Positions 8,775 through 17,144 of a stretch of DNA of 64,000 nt are shown piece after piece; within the stretch, counting starts at the first letter, position 1; the number at the start of each line of letters is the position of its first letter. A model generated the notes under the pieces. The model made no database searches. It was not told where the DNA came from and worked only from the letters and a program-made list of their open reading frames with translations. The DNA is taken from NCBI RefSeq assembly GCF_009818105.1, contig NZ_CP046564.1, positions 3,906,001 through 3,970,000 on the forward strand, in the 5' to 3' direction. Made by a program: the position numbers and the translations under genes. This DNA is from Bacillus sp. N1-1 (GTDB lineage Bacteria; Bacillota; Bacilli; Bacillales; Guptibacillaceae).

Positions 8775-9734
8775 TTAAAATTTCACATCGTTTGATTTCA
8801 GCAGTCTAAATTGAAGTACCGTAACGATCGCGATAATGATCATAAAAATAACCGCGGCGGCTGAAGCATAGCCAAATCGAAAGTTAATAAACGCTTCATG
8901 GTATAGGAATGTAGAAAGAATTTCCGTTGCATAAGACGGTCCACCACCGGTCATCGCGATCACAAGGTCGAACGCTTTAAAACTTTGAATCGTTGTATAC
9001 GCGACAACAATTGTGGCTGATGGGGCTAGCAGTGGCCACGTAATGCTTTTGAACGTCTGCCATTTGTTTGCGCCTTCAATTTCTGCTGCTTCATAGAGCT
9101 CTTTCGGAATCGCATGAAGACCAGCAACAAAAATGATCAGCATCTGCCCGGTATGCGCCCAGAACTGAACGAATGCGAGGCTATAGATCGCGATATTCCG
9201 ATCGCCAAGCCATGATTTTGCGAGACTTTCCAATCCAACAGCTGAAAGAACGTTATTAATGACGCCAATGTTCGGATCGTACATAAACGTCCAAACGAAC
9301 GCTACTGACACCGAAGCAACGATCGTTGGAAAAAAGTAAACCGCCCGGTAGAAAATGTTCGCTTTCGTATTTTTCACAAGTAGCATCGCAAAGAACAAAC
9401 TTAGCACCGTCTGGAAAATCAAAACGCCAAGCGTAAATTTCAAGTTATTGCCGAGTGATTGAACAAAAATTGGATCATCCGTTAACATATTCGTGTAGTT
9501 TGAGAAGCCAACATAATTAAACGTTGGTGCAATCCCATTCCAATCCGTAAAGCTTAGAAAAAGCGCGGCAACCGTTGGGCCTGCAAAAAACACGCTATAA
9601 ATAATAAAACCCGGGAGTACGAAGAAAAACAGCGCCCAGTTCCACTTCTTTTTCCGCTTTTTCGCTGTTGAAGCAACGTAGGGAGAAGCAACGCTCGCTC
9701 CCCCTACTCGCTCCACGTTATTGTTTGATTGCAC
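8775..9734 (-). CDS. Sugar ABC transporter permease (MalF/UgpA type)
   Basis: A 319-residue permease with a basic, cytoplasmic N-terminus (TAKKRKKKWNW) before the first helix and about six membrane segments. The EAA loop reads EAAEIEGANKWQTFKSITWP. The start overlaps the end of the binding-protein gene by 17 bp. I chose the GTG at 9734 because GAGG lies 6 nt before it; the TTG at 9740 directly abuts that sequence. The overlap indicates translational coupling. Confidence 0.88.
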   Translation of the reverse strand: MQSNNNVERVGGASVASPYVASTAKKRKKKWNWALFFFVLPGFIIYSVFFAGPTVAALFLSFTDWNGIAPTFNYVGFSNYTNMLTDDPIFVQSLGNNLKFTLGVLIFQTVLSLFFAMLLVKNTKANIFYRAVYFFPTIVASVSVAFVWTFMYDPNIGVINNVLSAVGLESLAKSWLGDRNIAIYSLAFVQFWAHTGQMLIIFVAGLHAIPKELYEAAEIEGANKWQTFKSITWPLLAPSATIVVAYTTIQSFKAFDLVIAMTGGGPSYATEILSTFLYHEAFINFRFGYASAAAVIFMIIIAIVTVLQFRLLKSNDVKF

Positions 9735-10971
9735 GGTCAACCTCTTCTTGCGCTTTTTTCGCAGCTTCTTCAGGTTCTACTCCCGATAGAACATCTTGAA
9801 TCGCTGTCTCAATCGCTTTACTTACTTGCTCCTTAGAAAGCGTATAGCGCGGCTGGAACAACGTTTCCTTATCTAGCCATGCTGCTGTTTCGGTTAGTTC
9901 TGGAGAATCATATTCCACATCGTTCACCGTTAGCAACTGCCCTGTTGCATTCGCATACTCTGACGCAATCTCAGGCTTTGTTAGGAATTCAATGAACTTC
10001 ATCGCTTCTTCTTGATGCTCGGATTTCGCATTCACACCTAGCATGAACGTCGAAGTATGAATCCCTTCATATTTCATTTCATCCTCAGATACCGTGATTG
10101 GAGAAAGCAACCCTTGCTCAATATCAGGATTTTGCTCTGCTACTGTTGCCATCATGTACGATCCAAGCGCAAGCATCGCGCCTTTTTCCTGAGCAAATAG
10201 CGCAGCCGCTCCTTCTTTTTTCGTACCTAGCGGATCTTTTTGGAAGTAACCTTTGTCGTTTAACTCTTTTATCTGACTCAACGTTTTTACAAACCAATCA
10301 TTCGTTAACTTCTCTTCACCCGTTTCCAATTTCGCAAAAGCTTCATCAGAAGGCTGATTGTTCATGACCATCGGGTTAATAAACTGACTAGGACTAACAT
10401 CCCCAGCGAATAAAATCGGATCGTATCCGTTGTCTTTTAACGTTTGACTAACTTCAAGGAAGCCATCCCAATCTTTTGGCGGCTCTAGGCCAAGCTCTTC
10501 GAAAACACCTTTGTTATACACAGGAATGTTATACACAAGTTGATAAGGAACAGCTAACTGCTTGCCATCTTTTTGACCAGCGCCAAGCATATTTTCTGAA
10601 AATTTATCAACAAATGCTTGATCACCTAGTTCTACATAAGCACCAGATTCCTGAAGTGCTTCAAACTGGCTCCCAGGAAAACTTGCAAATACGTCAGCAC
10701 CTTTTCCAGAAAGAAGCGTTGCCGAAGCATTCGCAATGTATGAATCTGACGGGAGCGCATTCATTTCAACGTTAATACCAGGGTTCTCTTCTTCAAACTT
10801 CTTAATGATTGCATTAAATGCTTCCGTATCCTCTCCACGCCAGTGAAGGAAATTAATCGTTGTCGCATCCCCTGACTCCGCTCCACCCGTTTCATCCGCA
10901 TTACCACAACCCGCAAGGACAGAACCCATTAACAAAACCACCATCATCAACCAAAGCATTTGCTTTTTCAC
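9718..10971 (-). CDS. Sugar ABC transporter substrate-binding lipoprotein
   Basis: A 417-residue CUT1 solute-binding protein. The signal peptide ends in the lipobox LAGC with Cys22 as the predicted lipidated residue. The mature part has the usual family-1 features (INFLHWRGEDTEAFNAIIKKFEEENPGI; a C-terminal region with EEAAKKAQEEVDRAI). The ligand cannot be told from sequence. It is the first gene after the CcpA-marked promoter at 11118, followed by two permeases and the phosphofructokinase-like gene. Confidence 0.9.
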   Translation of the reverse strand: MKKQMLWLMMVVLLMGSVLAGCGNADETGGAESGDATTINFLHWRGEDTEAFNAIIKKFEEENPGINVEMNALPSDSYIANASATLLSGKGADVFASFPGSQFEALQESGAYVELGDQAFVDKFSENMLGAGQKDGKQLAVPYQLVYNIPVYNKGVFEELGLEPPKDWDGFLEVSQTLKDNGYDPILFAGDVSPSQFINPMVMNNQPSDEAFAKLETGEEKLTNDWFVKTLSQIKELNDKGYFQKDPLGTKKEGAAALFAQEKGAMLALGSYMMATVAEQNPDIEQGLLSPITVSEDEMKYEGIHTSTFMLGVNAKSEHQEEAMKFIEFLTKPEIASEYANATGQLLTVNDVEYDSPELTETAAWLDKETLFQPRYTLSKEQVSKAIETAIQDVLSGVEPEEAAKKAQEEVDRAIKQ

Positions 10972-11117
10972 TCTTTTTGCCCCCTTGTTTTCGTAATTTT
11001 AAAAATGGTAACGTCATATCGTATAGTTAAAACGTAATGACCTTTACCTCCTTTAAAAAAGCACCTTCACGAGGTACTCTGATTTGATTATGTGACAATT
11101 CATTGAACTTATTTCTT

Positions 11118-11145
11118 ATTATACACAATATTAAAGCGCTTTCAA
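11118..11145 (-). promoter_or_regulatory. Sigma-A promoter with overlapping cre-like site for the sugar ABC operon
   Basis: On the minus strand, TTGAAA (11145-11140), a 16-nt spacer and TATAAT (11123-11118) form a strong promoter about 150 bp upstream of the binding-protein start. A near-cre palindrome, TTGAAAGCGCTTTAA, with one mismatch to consensus, covers the -35 box, so CcpA should block initiation. The remainder of 10972-11232 is AT-rich. The stretch 11204-11234 can form a weak GC hairpin just after the GntR gene, possibly its terminator. Confidence 0.72.
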
Positions 11146-11232
11146 TATTAAAAATAAAAATTTTCAAACTATTTATTTTATAGTCATTTCATCAGATTGA
11201 AGCCTTGAAGAAGGCAGGGTTCTCCACCCCGC

Positions 11233-11967
11233 CTACCGCTCAAGTTCAATATTATAGTGATACTGATCACTACGATACTTCGTTTTCGTATACTCGATCG
11301 GATGATCATTAATGCCAAGACTAAGGCGCGTCATCTCAAGAAGGGCTTCCCCTGGTCGAATGCCAAGCGCATCCGCTTCATTGATCGTTGCGTTAATCGC
11401 CGTGATTCGCTCATTTGCTTTTTTTAGATAAAATTGATGCTGTTCTAGTACCTCATAATACATCGCCTGATTTAGATCATATTTAATTAAAATCTCACCA
11501 ATTTCTTTTGGCCAGCACGTACGTTCAAGCGCAATTGGCACTTCGTCCGCAAAACGAATCCGCTCAACAAGTAAGATTGGTTCCCCTTCCGATACCTTCA
11601 ACATATCGTTCTCATGGTAAAGGTCATCACGAAACTCCGCTCGTAACACCTTCGAATGAGGCGTTTGCCCCCGCTCGAGCACTTCTTCTGCAAAGCCCTT
11701 CAGCTTGCCGAGATTCCCAATTAAATTCTGAGGTTTTACGACCGTTCCGCGTCCCTGCTTTTTCTCTAACAAACCATTCTGTACGAGAATCGAAATCGCC
11801 TGCCTGATCGTCGTTCGACTCACATCAAACTCTTTAATCAAGTCCTGTTCAGTAGGAATAAGCGTATTCGGTTTCCAGGCCCCAGTTTGAATTCGTTTAA
11901 TTAAAACATCTTTTATTTGAAGGTATAGCGCTTCCCCTTTATTATGGTTCAGTTTATCTGATGACAT
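11233..11967 (-). CDS. GntR-family transcriptional regulator (HutC/UTRA subfamily)
   Basis: A 244-residue regulator. The winged helix-turn-helix lies at about residues 15-80 (LIPTEQDLIKEFDVSRTTIRQAISILVQNGLLEKKQGRGTVV), and the UTRA ligand domain covers about 95-240 (LLEMTRLSLGINDHPIEYTKTKYRSDQYHY). I chose the ATG at 11967, preceded by AGGAGAGG; the longer frame to 12006 has no better site. It lies between the oxidoreductase gene and the ABC operon, all on the minus strand, and probably senses a phosphorylated sugar of that pathway. Confidence 0.88.
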   Translation of the reverse strand: MSSDKLNHNKGEALYLQIKDVLIKRIQTGAWKPNTLIPTEQDLIKEFDVSRTTIRQAISILVQNGLLEKKQGRGTVVKPQNLIGNLGKLKGFAEEVLERGQTPHSKVLRAEFRDDLYHENDMLKVSEGEPILLVERIRFADEVPIALERTCWPKEIGEILIKYDLNQAMYYEVLEQHQFYLKKANERITAINATINEADALGIRPGEALLEMTRLSLGINDHPIEYTKTKYRSDQYHYNIELER

Positions 11968-12060
11968 ATAAGCCTCTCCTCTTGAGCCGCCAACTGTTTG
12001 GCTCACTTCATACTCTTATTATAGCGAAAAAGAAGCTTGCTTTAAAAGGGAAGTCCCATA

Positions 12061-13281
12061 TTAGACAAGAAGCCCTTTTTCCTTCAGCATTTGATCAATC
12101 TGAACCGTTCTGCCAGACTTCATCGACTGCTCTGCCGCAACGCCAACAATGACAGACCAGAGCCCTTCTTCCACTTTGGCTGTTGTTGTCGGCTTTTTCT
12201 CGATGTTATCGATAAAATAAACATGTTCATAATACGTGGCTCCACCATGACCACTCTCTTCAATATACGATGGGTAGCACGGTGTCGCAATGCGTGAAGG
12301 CTTCCCTTCCCCAAGAATTATTTCAAATTGATTTCGTGGACGGTGTGCCCCAAGAAAATCTTCGTTTTCGGATACTTTTAGACGCCCCTCATCCCCACAC
12401 ACAACGAGCTCCTCGTAGAACATTGGAGAGAACATGCAAAGCTGAAAACTCGCGCGAACGCCATTTTCATAGCGCACCGTCACCATGGCGTTATCCACAA
12501 TATCCGATTGCTCACTTTGATACTTAAACTCTTTAAAGTTGACGTCCATTCCTCCGTTCGCATACACCTCGACCGGTTTGGACTGGGCAAACAAGTTCAT
12601 GAGATCGAAGTAATGGCAGCACTTTTCAACTAGCGTTCCACCTGAGTACTTCGAAAACTTATTCCACTGCGCCACTTTATCAAGAAACGGCATGCGATGC
12701 TCCATCATGTTAATCATCTTCACTTCACCAAGCGACTTTCGCTCTAGCGCTTCATGAATTGCCTCAGAATATATCGCTTTATAGCGATATTGAAGACCGA
12801 TTTGAAATACAGCATCATAATCTCTGGCAAGCTCCGCGATCGTATGCGCATCTTCAAGCGTCGTCGCCATCGGCTTTTCTAGTAAAATATGTTTTCCTGA
12901 AGTGATCGCTTCTTTCACAATATCAATATGCGTATAGTTCGGCGTGCAGATAATCAGCGCATCTACATCTGGGTCGTGACAGGCTTCTTGTAAAGTTGGA
13001 TAAACGGTAAGAGGCTCCATGTCACCAGCTATGTTCGAGAACAGGGCCGTCGCCTGCTCAATGCTTTTCGGATTGGGATCATAAATTCCATGAACAGTCG
13101 CCCGTCCCTCCATCATCGTGACACGCATATGTTCCTGTCCGATATTGCCACTTCCAATAATCGCAAACTTGTAGGACGGCGGAACACTAGCAGAAAGATA
13201 CCGATCCGTATCTGGTAAATAATCAAATTTCTTGTTCCGAGAAATATACCGACTTCGTAGTTCCTTTGCTGCTTTACTCAT
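12061..13281 (-). CDS. Gfo/Idh/MocA-family NAD(P)-dependent oxidoreductase
   Basis: A 406-residue protein. After an unusual 35-residue N-terminal extension comes the Rossmann motif AIIGSGNIGQEH (about residues 39-50), then LEKPMATT with the family EKP lysine, and a C-terminal beta-sheet domain. Members oxidise sugars, inositols or deoxy-sugars; the substrate here is unknown. AAGGAGG lies 9 nt before the ATG, so the extension is probably translated. It is first in a cluster with a GntR regulator and an ABC importer, under a promoter with a perfect cre. Confidence 0.88.
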   Translation of the reverse strand: MSKAAKELRSRYISRNKKFDYLPDTDRYLSASVPPSYKFAIIGSGNIGQEHMRVTMMEGRATVHGIYDPNPKSIEQATALFSNIAGDMEPLTVYPTLQEACHDPDVDALIICTPNYTHIDIVKEAITSGKHILLEKPMATTLEDAHTIAELARDYDAVFQIGLQYRYKAIYSEAIHEALERKSLGEVKMINMMEHRMPFLDKVAQWNKFSKYSGGTLVEKCCHYFDLMNLFAQSKPVEVYANGGMDVNFKEFKYQSEQSDIVDNAMVTVRYENGVRASFQLCMFSPMFYEELVVCGDEGRLKVSENEDFLGAHRPRNQFEIILGEGKPSRIATPCYPSYIEESGHGGATYYEHVYFIDNIEKKPTTTAKVEEGLWSVIVGVAAEQSMKSGRTVQIDQMLKEKGLLV

Positions 13282-13400
13282 GAGCGAAAACCTCCTTGAA
13301 TGATTTCGTGGATTTCAAATGAATGGTAGATAAGAGATGGTGTCGAAATGTTAGCCTATTAAGTAATAATGTTTCAACAAACATCACGATCTTTTCATTC

Positions 13401-13430
13401 ATTATAATGAAAGCGCATTCAATATTGCAA
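13401..13430 (-). promoter_or_regulatory. Sigma-A promoter with perfect cre for the oxidoreductase gene
   Basis: On the minus strand, TTGCAA (13430-13425), 18 nt, then TATAAT (13406-13401). ATGAAAGCGCATTCA at 13407-13421 matches the cre consensus WTGNAANCGNWNNCW at every fixed position and fills the spacer. CcpA repression is therefore expected. The leader is about 110 nt. Confidence 0.75.
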
Positions 13431-13453
13431 GGACGTTTTCAAACGAAGAACCA

Positions 13454-13493
13454 TTCGACAAATAAGGACACACATCGGGGGGTGCCTGTCACC
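13454..13493 (+). repeat. Dispersed 40-nt repeat, copy R4, with inverted core
   Basis: It starts TTCGACAAATA like other copies and has the same 40-nt length, but the last 13 nt read GGTGCCTGTCACC, the exact reverse complement of the usual core. The next bases, GCCCGAA, complete a minus-oriented 3' box. It lies between two divergent genes. Confidence 0.85.
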
Positions 13494-13574
13494 GCCCGAA
13501 TTTCACATAAATGACCTACCCTCACAATATACATAAGATGGTAGCTTACTAAGACATGTTCGGAGGAATGTGTG

Positions 13575-14297
13575 ATGAAAAAAGGCCTAATTCTTACCCT
13601 TTCGATCGTAGGGGCAATCGCAACAATTCTTGTTAGCGTCTTAATTGGGGTGTTGATCGGTAATGCAGACCTTGAAGAAAACTACACTGAGGATTTGAAG
13701 AAAATCAAAGCAGAAATCACTTCTGCTGAGAAGGAAGCAAAAAACGAAGGAGAAAAGCTTTTATCCATTCAAGAAGAAATCAGTACGGTAGAAGAACAAC
13801 TTGAGACTGAAACTCAAAAGCTAGAAGAAGCTGAAGTGAAAGCTGAGGAAGTAAAAAAATTGATTGATGAAAAAGACAGCGTTTCGGCTGACATTGATAA
13901 GCTTAAAAAAGAACGTGAAACCGCAAAAAAGGAGCTTAGTGAGCTTAAAAATGACGTAAAAGCGAAAAAGGACGAAGTGAGCAAGCTCGATGACACAATC
14001 AAAGCAAAGAAAAAGGAGATTGATCAGCTTGAAGAAACAATCGTAAAGAAAAACGAAGAACCGATTAAGCTTACCGCAGGCCAATACATTGTCGGCAGCG
14101 ATATTCCAGAAGGAAGGTACCAGGTGACAAACATCGGAGAAGGCACGAACTTCTTCGTCTATGACTCTAGCGGGTTACCCACAGTGAATACAATCCTCGG
14201 CGACAGTATTGTTGGTACAGGAGATTTCGTCTTTTTTACTTCTGATGGGGATATGATTGAAACACTGGGCCCTGTGAAGTTAATACCAGTCGAATAA
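13575..14297 (+). CDS. Membrane-anchored coiled-coil protein, unknown function
   Basis: A 240-residue protein with one N-terminal membrane helix (about residues 6-28), then a Lys/Glu-rich coiled coil to about 160 with strong heptad character, and a 75-residue globular C-terminus (LTAGQYIVGSDIPEGRYQVT, then FFVYDSSG and GDFVFFTSDGD). The C-terminal part resembles a small beta domain I have seen appended to Firmicutes surface proteins, but I cannot name it. The ATG at 13575 has GGAGG 8 nt upstream; a GTG lies one codon earlier. It is monocistronic with its own terminator and is probably extracytoplasmic. Confidence 0.75.
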   Translation: MKKGLILTLSIVGAIATILVSVLIGVLIGNADLEENYTEDLKKIKAEITSAEKEAKNEGEKLLSIQEEISTVEEQLETETQKLEEAEVKAEEVKKLIDEKDSVSADIDKLKKERETAKKELSELKNDVKAKKDEVSKLDDTIKAKKKEIDQLEETIVKKNEEPIKLTAGQYIVGSDIPEGRYQVTNIGEGTNFFVYDSSGLPTVNTILGDSIVGTGDFVFFTSDGDMIETLGPVKLIPVE

Positions 14298-14303
14298 AAG
14301 AAT

Positions 14304-14334
14304 AAACTCCCCAGCCAACCGGCCAGGGAGTTTT
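14304..14334. terminator. Intrinsic terminator between convergent genes
   Basis: AAACTCCC pairs with GGGAGTTT, with additional GCC/GGC pairing and a short loop. T runs are short on both sides. It abuts repeat R5 with no gap and probably also ends the minus-strand permease transcript. Confidence 0.7.
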
Positions 14335-14372
14335 CGACATAATATGACTCTATTCGGGTGGTGACAGGCACC
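14333..14372 (+). repeat. Dispersed 40-nt repeat, copy R5
   Basis: A 40-nt unit from TTCGACATAA to TTCGGGTGGTGACAGGCACC. It lies between the permease stop (14388, minus) and the terminator at 14304-14334. Confidence 0.87.
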
Positions 14373-14387
14373 TTTTATTACCGCGCA

Positions 14388-15770
14388 CTACATCCCAACA
14401 CCACTATCCTTATAGACGCCTTTCCTCATTCTCATAAAGAAGTACAATCCAATAATGAACCAGACAGCGATCATGATCCATTCATAGGGCCAGATCAATG
14501 CGGCAGGCATTCCCGGTAAGTAGAGTGCGATAAATCCGAAGCTCATAATAAGTGCTAGATAACCATAAACAGGCGATTTCGCCGCTCGGAACGGACGCTT
14601 CATCTCTGGTTCTGTTTTTCTAAGCTTAATAAATGACCAGGCTACTAGGAAGTAAGCTACTACAATCCCAAGCCCCCCGGCATCAACGATCCATACAAGA
14701 GCTGATCTTCCAAGGAGTGGAGCTAACATGGATAGAATTCCAATAAATAAAATGGCGTTCGAAGGTGTGTGAAATTTAGGATGCAGTCGTCCAAACCAGG
14801 CTGGTAGCATACCAGATTCGGCCATAGCGTAAAGTACACGACTGCCGCCAATCACAAACGAATTCCAGCTTGTAATAATCCCTGCAACCCCTCCAAGAAT
14901 TAATAGTTTCGCGAATAAAGCGGATCCAAATAAATTGCCCATTGCATCAGCCGTCGCCAGCTCCGTTGAACCCAATTGTTCCTGGCTCAACCCGAGTGAC
15001 ACGCCAATAGCGATCGCTATGTAGAAGATAATCGCCCCAATAACAGAAACAACAAGAAATTTTCCGATTTGAGCATGTGGAAGATTTGCCTCTTCAGCAA
15101 CCTGTGGAATGACGTCAAAGCCCACAAACAGAAATGGAACCATCACAAGCACTGTCATGATGCCGCCCATTCCACCTATGAAATGTGGTGTTAAATGAGC
15201 TGGTTCTCCATTTACACCCGCTCCAAAAATTAATAGCAATCCTGCTGCCACAATGACAAGAGTGAAAACGGTCTGTAACACTGCCGCTTGCTTAAGCCCA
15301 ATATAATTAATGAGCGTGATAATGACCGCTCCGGCAGAACCAATCAATACCCAGTTCAAATGGACATCCCAGCCAGCAATTGTCCAGAGGTAGCCAGCTT
15401 GATAGTCTGGTAATAAATAATCAATAACCGTAGGCAAGGCTACCGCTTCGAATGTTGCAACTGATACATATCCTAGTGTAATAGCCCAGGATGCGATAAA
15501 TGAAGCATTCTCACCGAGAGCGCGATGGACGTACTCATGCTCCCCTCCTACTCGCGGCATCGCGGAGGCTAGTTCAGCATAATTTAGCCCAACACAGATA
15601 ACGAGAAACCCACCGATTGCAAAAGCAAGAACTGCTCCATACGATCCAGCAGAAGTTAACCACGTTCCAGATAGAACTACCCAGCCCCAGCCAAGCATGG
15701 CGCCAAGTGCAAGGAACAGAAGATCAAATTTCGACAGAACCTTCTTGAGCTTCTTCTTTTCCCCCTCCAT
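14388..15770 (-). CDS. APC-family amino acid permease
   Basis: A 460-residue transporter with about 12 membrane segments. The first helix has the APC glycine motif (LGAMLGWGWVVLSGTW), and the second carries the family GG.HEYVHRALGE segment before helix 3. It overlaps the upstream aminotransferase gene by one base, so the two are translationally coupled. The neighbouring GABA-type aminotransferase suggests import of 4-aminobutyrate or a similar omega-amino acid or amine; this is inference. Repeat R5 and a terminator follow. Confidence 0.87.
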   Translation of the reverse strand: MEGEKKKLKKVLSKFDLLFLALGAMLGWGWVVLSGTWLTSAGSYGAVLAFAIGGFLVICVGLNYAELASAMPRVGGEHEYVHRALGENASFIASWAITLGYVSVATFEAVALPTVIDYLLPDYQAGYLWTIAGWDVHLNWVLIGSAGAVIITLINYIGLKQAAVLQTVFTLVIVAAGLLLIFGAGVNGEPAHLTPHFIGGMGGIMTVLVMVPFLFVGFDVIPQVAEEANLPHAQIGKFLVVSVIGAIIFYIAIAIGVSLGLSQEQLGSTELATADAMGNLFGSALFAKLLILGGVAGIITSWNSFVIGGSRVLYAMAESGMLPAWFGRLHPKFHTPSNAILFIGILSMLAPLLGRSALVWIVDAGGLGIVVAYFLVAWSFIKLRKTEPEMKRPFRAAKSPVYGYLALIMSFGFIALYLPGMPAALIWPYEWIMIAVWFIIGLYFFMRMRKGVYKDSGVGM

Positions 15771-17125
15771 TACAAAACTCCTTTATGCAACGAATTCGCT
15801 GAAACTTTCCGCATGGCTTCTTCGATGATGAACAATCCTTCTTCTAATTCATCATCTGTAATAACAAGAGGCATTAAAAATCGGATGACGTTTCCATAGA
15901 CGCCGGCACCAAGTAAAAGGAGTCCTTTCTGCTGGGCTTCTGCTAAAATCTTTTTCGTTAATTCCTTGTCTGGTACTTTTCCTTCACCCACAATCTCAAT
16001 TGCGTTCATAGCACCTAACCCACGAACGTCTCCAATAAAAGAAAACGCCTTCGCAAGATAAGTAAATCGCTCTCTTATTTTCTCACCGATTTGAAGCGCT
16101 CGCTGATTAAGGCCTTCCTCTTCAATCACATCGAGAACAGCAAGTGCCGCACGACAACCAAGTGGACTTCCACTATACGTTCCACCAAGTTCTCCTTGTT
16201 CAGCAGCATCCATTACTTCTCTCCTACCTATTACACCACTAATCGGTGTTCCAGCACCTAATGACTTTGAAACTGTTATAAGATCTGGCACAACACCAAA
16301 GTGCTCGGATGCAAAATAACGCCCCGTTCGTGCAAATCCTGTTTGAATTTCATCTGCGACGAACAGAATGCCATGCTGTTTGCAAATTGATTTCACGGCC
16401 TGAACAAACGATTTATCCGGCACAATAAATCCGCCTTCACCTTGAACTGGTTCCATCACGACGGCCGCTATCGTTTCCGGCGCCACTTCTTTTAGCAGAA
16501 AATCGTTAAACTGCTGAATCATGAAATCCGTATACTCCTCTTCACTCATTTGCTGTGGCTTCCGATAAGAATACGGAAACGGTGCTTTATACACTTCAGG
16601 AGCAAACGGACCAAATCCATATTTATACGGCTTCACTTTACTTGTCATCGACATCGTCATTAACGTTCGACCGTGAAAAGCATTCTGGAATGTAACAACT
16701 GCCTGACGCCCAGTGTATTTTCTTGCTATTTTTACCGCATTTTCTACTGCTTCAGCACCACTATTCTGAAGGAGTACTTTCTTCGGATGAGTTCCGGGAG
16801 CTAATGCTGCTAGTTTTTCAGCTAATTCTATATAAGGCTCATACATCATCACATTAAACCCAGTGTGAATGTATTTATCGACTTGATCATGCAAAGCTTC
16901 CTTCACTCTTGGGTGGCAATGTCCAACGTTAATCGTACCGATCGCACCAGCAAAATCAATGAACGTATTTCCATCAACATCTGTCACTCTTGCCCCAGTA
17001 GCTTCTTTAGCAAAGGTCGGAATTCCGCAGCTTACAGCGTTAGGTACAATATTCTCGCGACGTTCTAACAATTGACTAGCTACAGGGCCCGGTAAACTTG
17101 TTTGAATCGAAGCATTCTTTGTCAT
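15770..17125 (-). CDS. gabT: 4-aminobutyrate aminotransferase-like class III transaminase
   Basis: A 451-residue PLP enzyme. Visible features are the PLP-phosphate region (QNSGAEAVENAVKIARKYTGR), the nearby FQNAFHGRT, the Asp of VADEIQTGFARTGR, and the Schiff-base lysine in TVSKSLGAGTPISG (about residue 284). Family members convert 4-aminobutyrate and 2-oxoglutarate to succinate semialdehyde and glutamate; related enzymes use ornithine, 5-aminovalerate or beta-alanine. AAGGAG precedes the ATG. No succinate-semialdehyde dehydrogenase gene lies nearby. It is cotranscribed with the permease and lies below a GntR gene. Confidence 0.88.
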   Translation of the reverse strand: MTKNASIQTSLPGPVASQLLERRENIVPNAVSCGIPTFAKEATGARVTDVDGNTFIDFAGAIGTINVGHCHPRVKEALHDQVDKYIHTGFNVMMYEPYIELAEKLAALAPGTHPKKVLLQNSGAEAVENAVKIARKYTGRQAVVTFQNAFHGRTLMTMSMTSKVKPYKYGFGPFAPEVYKAPFPYSYRKPQQMSEEEYTDFMIQQFNDFLLKEVAPETIAAVVMEPVQGEGGFIVPDKSFVQAVKSICKQHGILFVADEIQTGFARTGRYFASEHFGVVPDLITVSKSLGAGTPISGVIGRREVMDAAEQGELGGTYSGSPLGCRAALAVLDVIEEEGLNQRALQIGEKIRERFTYLAKAFSFIGDVRGLGAMNAIEIVGEGKVPDKELTKKILAEAQQKGLLLLGAGVYGNVIRFLMPLVITDDELEEGLFIIEEAMRKVSANSLHKGVL

Positions 17126-17144
17126 GATCTATCACTCCTTATAA

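Noticed and set aside
13323..13514. 63-codon plus-strand frame upstream of the coiled-coil gene
   Set aside because: It overlaps the oxidoreductase promoter and repeat R4, has no ribosome site, and its end is read from the repeat.
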